Positions 1 to 11,299 of a stretch of 64,000 bases of DNA are shown here, in pieces. Location of the stretch: assembly GCA_905221605.1 (NCBI GenBank), contig CAJNDS010002474.1, positions 164,001 through 228,000 on the forward strand, in the 5' to 3' direction. A program made the translations under genes and the position numbers. The notes beneath the pieces were generated by a model that had not been told where the DNA came from, ran no database searches, and was given only the letters and a program-made list of their open reading frames with translations. Position 1 is the stretch's first letter. Every line of letters starts with the position of its first letter. This stretch comes from Symbiodinium natans. Taxonomy: Eukaryota; Sar; Dinophyceae; Suessiales; Symbiodiniaceae.

Positions 1-3000
1 GTCAAGACGATTGGTGGGCTTGGAAACCAAGCGCTTCGGCCTCAACCTAGGAGCTCGCCTCAAGCAGTTTCGCTAGTGCACCAATTGCAATTTAGACCTC
101 TGCGCAGAACGCCTGAATCTTTCTCTTTGAATCCCTCGACTTGAGGGTGTCTGGACTTCAGGAGCAGAACCAAAGAAGCCCAATGAATCAAACTCCGAAT
201 CTCACGTCAACAGTTGAATGTTCTGCTCCATTCCCATGCTCTTCGCCCCAAGCCCCGTGTCTCATCCCGACACATTGGAAACCTGACATCGGCAATTTCG
301 GGAGCCCCTCCTGCAGAGGGTTGCATGTGGAGGGGCTTGAAGGTTAGACTTCATGCGCTGAGACCCAAACAAAGCAACTCCAAACCAAAAGCCGGTGCAG
401 CCTCTCGGGTAAAGGTCAAGCCACGTTAACTGACCAGCCGGGGCTTTGAAGCTGCTGCGACCCAGCATGTTCAAGTCAGAAAGTTTCCTGATTTTCGAAT
501 TCTGAGCGTGGGCCTGGAGCTGCAATTTATAAAGCCCCAAACTCTAGCCTGATACCATTACCTTAAACTTAAAACTGGAACACTCTAGTCTGGAATCAGC
601 ATGTGCTCGCTCTCTCGACTCCAAGGCCTGGCTGGAGCACCATCCGCATAGCCTGGCAGAGCTTCCACAGCTTCCACAGCTTCCACAGCTTCCACAGCTT
701 CCACTTCGCTGTGATTCGCAAGTAGCTGCGCAAAAAGCCGGAAGCACAGCTGCCCAAGCCGCAGTGCCACATCCTCTGCACTGATCGCCAGATGCCTTGC
801 AGCTTCTCCTTAAAGAAGGTATATAACCTGCGTTCTGATTCTGCATTTCGTAGCTGTGAATTTCTTTCTCTCGGCTCATAAATTCCAATAGTTCAACGGC
901 AAGCCCGCCTACTCTATGTCGCTTTCTCATTGGTTCAATAGAAGCCTCCCCTACTACATGCTCTTTCAGTTTCAAGAAGCTACATTTCCTCTATACTCAA
1001 CGTGGTGATGTACCCCAGGGCAAGCAGCGGCTTTGCACTGCGCTCGTACGACGGCTTGGGAAAGATTCACATGTTTGTTGAAGCCATTCCTCTTGATGCC
1101 CTAAACCCTAAACACTCGGTGTGAAAAGAAATTTCGGATGGGCGGTTTCAACTATTTGCGTTTGTATTGGCATTTACCAGTGATGTAATCGCTCTTCTTC
1201 AGCACCTTCAATTGTTCCATCGGGCTTCTTGAACTAGAGCCAAGAAAGGCCGCAGGGCTGAAACCAACAAAACAGCTGGGGTGCGGGGTGTGGGGGTGGG
1301 AGCGTGGGGCGATGTGGGGAACTCGGTGAACCCAATGCTCGCAGATCTCTCCCGCACTTTTCATTTCTGCCCTTGTTTGTTTCTTCCTCTCGTTTGTGCT
1401 GTGCTGCCCATGTTTCGTTCTTGCGTGTGTCCTTCCTTGCTTTCGTGCTGATTTTTTTGCTTTTTCTTCTGATTTTGTTTCTGTCATTCGTTTTTGCGTT
1501 CTTTCTTCTCTTGTTCTGTCCTGCACGTCATTCTACTTCTAGAGTCTCCCTTGGTAAATCACTTGTAAATCACTTTACCTCCCCCGGACAAAGGTCAAAA
1601 CGCAGGAGCAACCAGTCCAAAACAAATACGGGGCGGGCAGGCAGTGGCGGTTATGTAAGGGGTGCCCAAATCGCAGAGTGACAAGAAGCCATAAGCCCTA
1701 ACCCCGAAAAGCAAATTCCTAATCCCCTGCAGCCCTCATGGAAAGCCCCAGCCTCGGCTCTGCAGCACTCAATAGCTTTCGACACAGGCTAATCTCCATA
1801 CTCCTTACACATCTCCTTACGTTCGAACTTTTGAGGCCTGGAGTCTTTGCATTGAAGCGCCCCGGCTGTGGCGGAGACCTGGCCATCAGATTTGAGGTTG
1901 GGGCCCAGATGTCGTGGGTGTGCGCCAAAGCCATGGAACCCCCAACATCTTGCAAAGGTGACATCAATCCCATCAACAAGCCGAATCGCAGCGGATGGGA
2001 CATTCCGAGAAAGGTCTGCTCCGCACCAAGTCGAAACCGAAGAGCCCAGGTGTCAGCACGAACGCAAAACTAGACAAGAAGACGAAGACCTCCACCCTTC
2101 ACCCCACCTCGATCTGCACAGCCCCTACGAGCTCGCGGAAAGACGCGATCTGGGAACATGGCAGACATCCATGTGAACAGGGTAGGATTTCGGGGCTTTG
2201 TGCTGGACAACGCTTACAAAATCTCATTCGGCAGCAAAAAGATTCGTGCTCAGGACTTCAGGATGCTAAAGGCCGGTTTGGTTTGGAGTTGTTGGGTGCT
2301 CAGGACTCGAGGCCGTTTGTTTCAGGATGCTGGAGGCCGGTTTGGCTTCGAGTTGTTTGGGTGGCCAATCGGGAGGAGGCGGTTATGTTGTTGTGAAGAG
2401 TGGTCCACGACAGATTGTATCGACCGTGGCGCATGTTGCCAACGATGCCAAGTATGTGAGAGACCCACAACCTACTCTACTAGAGGTGAGATCCCGCCCG
2501 TCCGGCAATCCATAAGTGTTGCTGAGAAGTCTGTCTCAGATCGACCCTGACGAGTTGTCACAAGGGAAACTTCCTAACTTGGTACCCCTAACTCCAATCC
2601 CAAAGCTGTTTAAACCCAACACTGTCCCAACACCCTCAACTGCGCTCCGCCGTTGTTCTGCAGGACATGTCAGGAACACATGGGAAGCTCACAAAAAAGA
2701 CCAAAACTGGAGCATGCTCGTGGGTCCATTAACAAAACAAGTCCGTTTCGCATCACGTTCAAGTAATTTGCGATGCCAGTTGCAGTTATTTACCTTCCAA
2801 GTTGACGTCGTTTTGGCGCTCTACCTTCGTGGTCATACGGATGTAGCATGATCCTGGAAGCACGGAAGAAGTTCGGAAAAGAAGCGTGCACTGGTCAGTG
2901 GTCAAATGTCTCCCTACACTCAAGCCGCTGCCGGGAAGGTCGGAGACCTGTCAGCACTAGCGGCAGCTTCTGCCGTGTTCTCGGTGTTGCCGGGACGCTG

Positions 3001-6000
3001 CTGTACGCTGATAAGCACCGGTTGCAGCTCACTGTGTGCACGCAGGAAGTGTGACAAGCGCAGCCATGCCATGTTCTTGTTCAACCGGCAGCCGAACAAT
3101 GTGAAAGCCCTTGCAAATTTCAGCCTGCATACGCTGGCAGCCGCACTTCTTAGATGCAGAAGCGTGCTTTGGGGCTCACGAGTTTTCGCGCGTCGCTGAA
3201 AGCTTCGGCATCTGAGGCTCAAGCAGCGCAACAACAATCACCCTCAAGTAGAGGCTCTGTGCAAAGACTAACCCCGAAACCAACCTCTACAGTCCCTGCA
3301 AAGATCACCGTGCAATCCTTCGGTTCTGCTTTCAAGGCCAAGTCCAAGCCTCAATGTGCAGAGCTCGCAGCTGCTCCTTGCGGATGCTGGCCTTCTCAAA
3401 GCTCGAGATTCAGTTGTTTCAGGTCTCAACTTGGGCTCCCCTGCACGGTCTTTCCTACTCCTACAATCTCGAGATTCCTCATGTTTTGACTCGCTGGCGC
3501 AAACCCACACCTCAACACAGGCTTGTAGCGGCTGTGATAGTAAACAATGCAGTAGACAATGCACCTCAAGCCCCTCAAGCCCCAAAGTTCCTTGAGCCCT
3601 GACCTCCAAATCGGGATTCTCGAGACTTTGTTCTGGCTGCCTCAACACCCCGCACGAGACCTGTGCAGAAGCCTGTCACTCAAGATCTGGCAAGAAGTCC
3701 TGGCACCTGATAACTAAACACCAAGCCCTCTGCTCATCCGTGGAAGCTTGAAGCTTTAACCAAGGAAAGGAGGACAGTGACAGCTGCCTGGGTAGCTTTT
3801 GGCAGCCTCCAAGCGAGACAGCAACAAACTCCTGGCCAAAGTGTGGGTCCAGGAGGCCTCAGAACCCAAACCTAACTCCCCACCCTCGCCCTCAAAGTCC
3901 TGGGCACCCCAATTAACTACATCCTGAACCTCCAAACCCCAAGCTCTCCTTTTTCTTTGAGATTTTCAGGTGTGCGTCACTTGGGCTTCGTTCTAGGAGA
4001 TTAAAAAAACCACAGCTGCCCAACCAAATCGGCACACCAAAAGACATGTTGATCCTAAAACCTTGTTTTCTCTCAGTACAGTAAGAACCAAAAGGCATCA
4101 ACATGGGCTCCAAGAGCCTTTGGTGGCATGGAGCCCTCGGCTGTCCTGTGTCCGTGGAGCAGGTGCTCTCCCCAGACGCATATCCTCAGCCCACATCCGC
4201 ATCCCAACCGCTGGGGATTTTGAGGCTTCTGGATGTTTCTAGTGCACCAACATCCAGGACTCGACCCACCCGCACAAGTGCAGGCATACCCAGAAAACAA
4301 CAGGGCGTATTCCGAAGACTTCAGGGCTTGGAAGCCCTTGTACACACCGTACACATCGTCTTTCAAGACAGTCGCATCTGGGTCTGGAGGTCAGCCTAAT
4401 CTTAGGAATCTTAGGTGTCTTTGCTGTCTTTGCTCTGGGTTTGGGCTCCGATGTCCGAACATCCGCAAGCTCAAAGCACTTACCTGCATACCACAGCTTT
4501 TCAACTCTCGCATCTACTCTCTCTCTCTCTCTTATGTTTTTTTTTTTCTCTCTCTCTCTCGAAACCCACTCGTCTCATCTCATCTGCTGGTTCGCTCACT
4601 CTTACGCTGAACCATAGGCTCAAGTTGCAGGCATGGGGAATCTAGGGCTGCAGGGTTTAGCTAGTGAGCCTTTGGCCTCGGGCTTGTAGATCTTCGGTTT
4701 CTGACTGTGTGGCTTCAGGGTTGAGGCTTTCGGGCAATTGGGTCCTTCTTGTCGTTAGGGTGGGCTGAGTGGGGGTTTCGGATACAACGCCGTTCGTCCC
4801 AGCTGCCATCGCTGACAACCTTGGTGAAGTCCATGCCATTTGACAGGCCGGCGCGAACGCAGCCCAACCTCTTCACCCCTTCGCAGAACCTCGAGTGAAC
4901 CGCTAGAATCCTGAGCATGAAAATCCCAGCAACTCTTGCTGAAACAAGTCCAATTCTCCCCTCAACTCCTCAAGCTCTACAAGTTGGGATGTATTGAAAA
5001 GCTCTACTATGTTAGACTGTTACACTGCTTCACCCCACATGTTGAGCCAAGCCTAGGTTTGGCGCTGAAGCTGACGGCTAACAGCCTGAACCCTGGATGC
5101 TGAGGGGTTCAGCCCTAAGGTCCCTAATTACAGTAAACTTTAAGGCTTCTGGCACTTGAGGCGCCTAAAGTAGCAAGTCGGACTTTGGCTAGATGCCTGT
5201 GCTGCAGATTGAGCCATGTCGGCATGAGCTGGATTCCCCAAATCCCTCAACCCCCGTCAACAACAAGTAGGGGGTCGATCTGGCTCCTGCAATCCGAAGA
5301 CAAACGTTGCAGTCTGGCAAGAAGGATGCTCAGGTCACACTGCGCACTCTTTTCAAGTAAATGTAGATCCTTCCGCTGTGCTGCCTCAAGTGGTTTTTAG
5401 AAGTTTAAACAGGTGGCGGCGACTCCGCAAAAGCATTGTTCGGTCAAGATGTGAATCTCAAGAGTCGGGTGGTGAAGACGCAAGGTTTAACTTTAAGATT
5501 AAAGCTTGCTATTGGGAGGTTCAGGTTCAGGGCCGGTAGGTCCAAGCCCTCGCATGCTATGAAACATCGTGCATGTCGGTCACTACAGCTGTGGGCTCGA
5601 ACACCCAGGCCTTACCCTGCAATGGACACCGCATATTTACATTATTTACCACCTGTGGGCTATACGGCAACTTGGTGCGTAACCGTAGCTTCCCCCCCCC
5701 CCCCACACGATACATGATGTTGTTCTAGTGCATCTTGTCTAAGGGCCGTCGAATTGGGGGACTGGCTGTAGGTACTGCAGGTGCTGGGTCTCTACGAGGT
5801 AATCTACAAGGTTTGGTTGTTCTCAGTTGGGAAAATGTTGGAAAGTTGAGTGTGCAGGGCTGAGTCGGTAACAAAAATCGATCCGTCCACTGAAGCACCA
5901 ATCGCATCGATTGCAGACGCTCTTGGAAAGAATGAAAGAGCACATCTGCGGCAAACATGCGCATCAACATTTGTTTAACCCCCCCATGTGCACGCTGCAC

Positions 6001-9000
6001 GTCGGTCTCAATATGTGAGAACAGCTAGCATAAGAAGTTTAAATAAACAGGCACCATGGCCCCATGACAGGCGGTTTTCGTGGCACGAGAATCTGCTTCT
6101 TGAATGCTCACACGCGTCGCATCAAACTCTGTAAAAGGGCCATGGTTCCTGGAAATCTAGGGACCGCTGCAGACCCTTTAGGAGTGCTACTGGTCCAGAG
6201 GAGGCCTAGTTGCCTAAAGTTTTAGAGGCCCACGCAGGGCTGCCTCAAGCGGACATTTGGACTGAAGTATACGACGCACGCAACACAAATCAAGTGATTG
6301 AATAGACTGAAGAACTGCCCTTCCACGACCCCCTACCACACCATCTCGATGCAAAGCCTCAATTGTCTTCAGGGTCCAACTCCGACCTGAGAGGGCATGT
6401 CGAGGGCATATGGCGTTTGCAGTGTACTGCACACTGCACACCGCTGACTCGAATTCTGGGGGCCCTTCCGTCACAACCTGCATGAGCAGCCCAAGTGAAG
6501 TAGTAGAACTCTGGAACGGCAAGTCAACACGATATTCTTGGCGTCTAAACATTGACACCAAAGAGTGTAGTGGAGTCCGAGAAAAAGCCCGAAGCAAGTC
6601 TGTAAGCAGAAAGCCAAGAATCGTACTCTTCTGGAGGGGCTCTACCAGTCCTTGTGCTTGCTGTCCCACTTCGCCCAGCCATCCGACTCCTCAGAGTGGC
6701 ACAATTAACTTGGCGGGGTGTTGGGGGGTATGAGTTTGGGTGATTTCGGTGAGGTTCTTATAAGGAAGAATTTAAGAGGAAAGCTCGGAACGTGGTGGTT
6801 CTGAGCCGGGGCGTGAAGGGGTTTTCTGGGGGTTTCAAGTCGGGGCGCAGTTCTAATGGGCGGTCCTGTTTGGGCCGGAAAGAGGCCGCTTGAAAAAAGC
6901 TTTGTTTAGCTTTCACATAGGTTGCAACAGCCGCTGGGCAATCCACACATCCAAAACAGCTGAACTAGTCAAAAGCAGTTCCATGCAAAAAGAAGCCGTC
7001 GAGCGTGGCTGCCGGTCTCTGGAGAGCTGTTCGCATTGCTCCTTGGGCTGTCGAACCCAAAAACATTCAGACTCGAATGCCCTGAAACAGATCAAAACAG
7101 ATCTCCCTAGCATTCCATAGCCTTTCCAAGCCTCCCCCGTTCCATGGAAAGCTACCTTGTACCAAGCACAGTGCGCACTCCATGCTGCGCTTACGGTTGG
7201 AAGTAAAGGGGGCATTGTTGCTGCAACATCCGCGGTGTGCGCTGCTGGCGTGCGGCTGGCGTGCGGTTGAGCCCCCCGAATTTGTCAACTATCAAGGATA
7301 TCCTGTCGCTCCATATGCTACATCGCACTCTCGCCTCAAATCGCGCTTCCATCTCATTGTGGTGCACATTTTGGTGGGTTCTAACGGGACGTGGCAGTTT
7401 TCAAGGCTGTCATAGGCTTGGGGTTTCCCTGAGTGGCTTTCCACTGTTTGGGTCTGTGCTGCCTGCACGCTTACGTTACAGGATGGTCGTGCGCGCTTGA
7501 TCATCGCCACCCTTTGGGCTACAAAGCCTTCCTTTTTTGGGGTTTCTTCAAGCCGATACATCGTGACAGGGGATGGGCATGACGGCCTATGACGGCCCAT
7601 GACGGCCTTAACTTCATCAGGCAGCCGTGAGACTTGACAACTTGGGGCGGGCAAAGGTGGAAGCCTGGGTTGGGTGGATGTAACTCCTGCAATCCAAGCA
7701 GCCAAGGATAAGGGTACCAGCAGGTCCCGAACAGAGCTCTGCGGGAGTTGCCTCTGCAGGCTGTTTGGAAGGAATCAGGGCTTTGGAGTGGTGTTGAAAC
7801 TTGTTTGGCGAACAACAGGGAAAGGGTCAGAGTGGTACGTGAAGCATGAAGCTCATGCAAAAAGGGCAGGCTGGCCATGCGAAAACTTCGCTGCTGCTTC
7901 TTCGTTGTTGTCACTGTCGTTCTTGTTGCTCTAGGCTGGGAGGCCAAGGCACCATGCTGCAGAGAGCTGTTTGCAGCAGGTCTCCTTCTTGTCCGCCTGG
8001 GCATTGAACATCTTGCGCCGCAAACTATCGCTAGGGTGCGCTTCCTCAAACGAATGCAGCATGGATCTTGAGAAAGATTCTTGACTTAATCTATTCAGCT
8101 GTTGGCAGCATACAAAATTCCTCATGCATCCCCCTGCCCCCGTGAGCGCGTCAGATCTCCACGATTTTGTTGTCTTGATGATAAGCAGAGCGTTGCAGGG
8201 CCACACTTTGTGTCACGCTGAAGAACATAAATCAATATTGCAAACAGTGCTTCCGGGCCACACGAGCGCTGTGACTGTTGACACTTTGGGGACGTGACAA
8301 AAAGTTCGGGTGCCCAAAGCGACGACAGTTTTGGGGATCGCGACGCACCCGACGCGTGCGACTGTTGCCGGACTACGATGCCCAAACACGGGCTTCCGAA
8401 GGGGGAGACCCCAGATGAGGAGGGGAGGCCGGGGGGAGTGGTAGGGCGCCAGGACCCGCCACAGCTTCCGTACCCTCCACCTTCCTTATCCTTCCATCCT
8501 TGATCCCAGTTTTCTTGGTCATCTCCAAGCTTCCTGCCGTTCTGACTTTGATTATCTTGAGCCTGGGCGCGACCCAGAAACCACGCTGTCGGCAGGTACT
8601 GACATAGGTCCTCAGAGATGAACATGCAAGGTGTTGGGAGGTCTAATCCTCGGCCCAAAGTGGTTTGCTATCTACCACTGTGCTACTATAAGCCCCCCCG
8701 TTGTAGCCAAACGTAGGATTGCAATCAGTACCCAAGGGCTTCGGTTGATGCTACATTGAATGAAGACAGGTTGCAACCACAATGACTTTGGAGGCTCTAT
8801 GGCTATAGCTGCCCACTTCACATCCCATCTACAAGTGCACAGTGTTTTTCCAGGTGAGCATGAAATTCAAACGAAATTCTGTCTGCGCTACACACCAGGC
8901 TTCTTCAGCTGCGCAGACGCTGTTGACTGGTTAGCGGTGCGCTCGTCGTAGTGGAAGCGCCTGTGGCTCAAAATTCGCAAATACCTTATGACACCACCAA

Positions 9001-9170
9001 ATCCCCAAAGCCGACAGCACTCTTGTGCTGCTCCAGTTCTCTCTCCGTCTCTCTCTCTCTCTCTCTTTCTCTTCTTCGTCTTCTGCCGGGCTTGAAGGGC
9101 AGGGAAGTTCACCCAACCCCCCGCGCGCTGCGCCTTTGTGATGCGAAACTGAGTCGATGTGACACAGAAA
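1..9170. other. anonymous non-coding DNA
   Basis: I find no recognisable gene here. Open frames are short, overlap on several frames and lack domain-like composition. The text is rich in degenerate words resembling TTTAGGG and its complement, such as CCCTAAACCCTAAAC at 1100-1114, mixed with GGCTT/AAGCC/TTCAGG words. Small simple repeats occur: CTTCCACAG units near 660, CT runs at 4516-4560 and 9040-9070, and a C run at 5693-5703. A 151-codon minus frame at 6214-6669 is the longest plausible coding stretch apart from shadows, but shows no motif I recognise. Confidence 0.6.
660..704. repeat. 9-bp minisatellite, five copies
   Basis: Five tandem copies of AGCTTCCAC. Because the unit is a multiple of three, it keeps frames open on the minus strand and creates repetitive pseudo-peptides (VEA or KLW repeats), so those open frames are not evidence of a gene. 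Confidence 0.9.
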
Positions 9171-9185
9171 AGTCTTGCTTGCTTT

Positions 9186-9285
9186 CTTGCTTGCTTGCTT
9201 GCCTGCGCACATGACCCCCCAAGATGGGGAGTCGCCCCGAGGGGCATGCTCCACCGAGTCTGCTGGTGTGAAACTGGTGCAATGT
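9186..9285 (+). repeat. upstream copy of a diverged ~100-bp repeat
   Basis: Begins with a CTTG tetranucleotide run, followed by ATGACCCCC, then GTCGCCCCGAGGGGCA (a palindrome, GCCCC-GA-GGGGC) and GGTGTGAAA. The same blocks in the same order occur again at 11187-11288, just beyond the large microsatellite. Identity by eye is about three quarters. It may be a short interspersed element with a CTTG head or two ends of a duplicated locus; I do not recognise a named family. Confidence 0.65.
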
Positions 9286-9874
9286 GGACGTTTTTTGTAG
9301 AACCAGGAATGTGTGTACAGCCCCCAGAGGTCATTGCCTCAGCACCAACCGGACATCCGCCCCTCTAAGATACTCTAACAATACGTTATTCGCGGGCTTT
9401 CCGGTTTTGCGTCCTCCCCGATCTGTGCAATGGGTGCAACATGGTACGACGCGGGTGTTTGTTGCGCAGCGTGTCAGGAAAAGACGGAGGGGGATTGCTG
9501 ACATTATTGCCACGCGGCTCAGTCGAAAGTTGCTCTCCCCGACCTATGTTTCAGGCCTGGTGTGCAGGCGAAGGTGACAAGAAGGAGAGTCGTGGTTGTT
9601 GCGGGCACTGCACAAGATTAAAGTACGGGGGCCATTGGAGACGTACAGAGATTGGCTCCCAGTGCTGATGTGAGTCTTTGGTATCATTTTGGTGACAACG
9701 TGTGTGAATCGACCAGTTCTCTGCTCACCCTCGCTCAGTCGCTGCTCGCCACATCGTGCTCTCTACGCCGTCGATGTTCGGGGAGGTGTCGTACTTTGGG
9801 TGCGGTGCGTGGCAGGGTCTGGGTTCTGCTCCCGCTGTTCAGCTGCTTGGTGGCGTGTGTCTTGTACCTCCCTG

Positions 9875-10913
9875 GCTGTCTGTCTGTCTCTGTGTCTGTG
9901 TCTGTGTCTGTGTCTGTGTCTGTGTCTGTGTCTGTGTCTGTGTCTGTGTGTCTGTGTCTGTGTCTCTGTGTCTGTGTCTGTGTGTCTGTGTCTGTGTGTC
10001 TGTGTCTGTGTGTCTGTGTCTGTGTGTCTGTGTCTGTGTCTGTGTGTCTGTGTCTGTGTGTCTGTGTCTGTGTGTCTGTGTCTGTGTGTGTGTCTGTGTC
10101 TGTGTCTGTGTGTCTGTGTCTGTGTGGTCTGTGTGTCTGTGTGTGTCTCTGTGTCTCTGTGTGTCTGTGTCTGTCTGTCTCTGTGTGTCTGTGTGTGTGT
10201 CTGTGTCTCTGTGTGTCTGTGTCTCTGTGTGTCTGTGTCTCTGTGTGTCTGTGTGTGTCTGTGTGTGTCTGTGTCTCTGTGTGTCTGTGTCTCTGGTGTC
10301 TGTGTCTCTGTCTGTGTCTCTGTGTGTCTGTGTCTCTGTGTGTCTGTGTCTCTGTGTCTGTGGGTGTGTCTGTGTCTCTGTGTCTCTGTGTGTCTCTGTC
10401 TCTGTCTCTGTCTCTGCGTCTCTGTCTGTGTCTCTGTGTCTCTGTCTCTGTCTCTGTGTCTCGTCTCTGTGTCTCTGTCTCTGTGTCTCTGTGGTGTCTC
10501 TGTGTCTCTGTGTCTCTGTGTCTCTGTGTCTCTGTGTCTCTGTGTCTCTGTGTCTCTGTGTCTCTGTGTCTCTGTGTCTCTGTGTCTCTGTGTCTCTGTG
10601 TCTCTGTGTCTCTGTGTCTCTGTGTCTCTGTGTCTCTGTGTCTCTGTGTCTCTGTGTCTCTGTGTCTCTGTGTCTCTGTGTCTCTGTGTCTCTGTGTCTC
10701 TGTGTCTCTGTGTCTCTGTGTCTCTGTGTCTCTGTGTCTCGGTGTCTCTGTGTCTCTGTGTCTCTGTGTCTCTGTGTCTCTGTGTCTCTGTGTCTCTGTG
10801 TCTCTGTGTCTCTGTGTCTCTGTGTCTCTGTGTGTGTCTCTGTGTCTCTGTCTGTGTCTCTGTGTCTCTGTGTGTGTCTCTGTGTCTCTGTGTGTGTCTC
10901 TGTGTGTGTGTGT

Positions 10914-10969
<56 letters not shown>

Positions 10970-10971
10970 GG

Positions 10972-11007
<36 letters not shown>

Positions 11008-11014
11008 GTGTGGG

Positions 11015-11050
<36 letters not shown>

Positions 11051-11075
11051 TGGGTGGGTGTGTGTGTGTGTGTGT
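9875..11075. repeat. 1.2-kb TG/TC-rich compound microsatellite
   Basis: The array changes unit from left to right: TGTCTG hexamers up to about 10080, mixed TGTGTC/TGTCTC units to about 10490, a nearly perfect TGTCTCTG octamer array from about 10494 to 10830 (one interruption near 10741), then TG dinucleotides and GGGTG/TGCG tetramers. All three forward frames and one reverse frame stay open for more than 400 codons because the units contain no stop codon, giving CLCVSVS- or RHRDTET-type pseudo-proteins. I treat these as artefacts, not genes. Confidence 0.97.
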
Positions 11076-11186
11076 ACCCTAGCCACCACTTGTTCCAGCA
11101 AGCCCGCCATGTGCTCCCTTTTCAGTGCCATCTCTACTCTACTTGTTCTTGGAGTTCATCTAGTAGTGTGATCGCCTCCCTGCACG

Positions 11187-11288
11187 CCTTGCTTGCTTGC
11201 TTGAGTGCGTATGACCCCCTAACGGAGGTCGCCCCGAGGGGCACGCTTCATATCGGGTCAGTCGGTGTGAAATGCGGGCATGGTGATG
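11187..11288 (+). repeat. downstream copy of the ~100-bp repeat
   Basis: Shares the CTTG run, ATGACCCCC, GTCGCCCCGAGGGGCA and GGTGTGAAA blocks with the copy at 9186-9285, in the same orientation. The two copies bracket the large TG/TC microsatellite. Pyrimidine CT runs occur beside both, before the first copy and after the second. Confidence 0.65.
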
Positions 11289-11299
11289 GTCGGACATAC

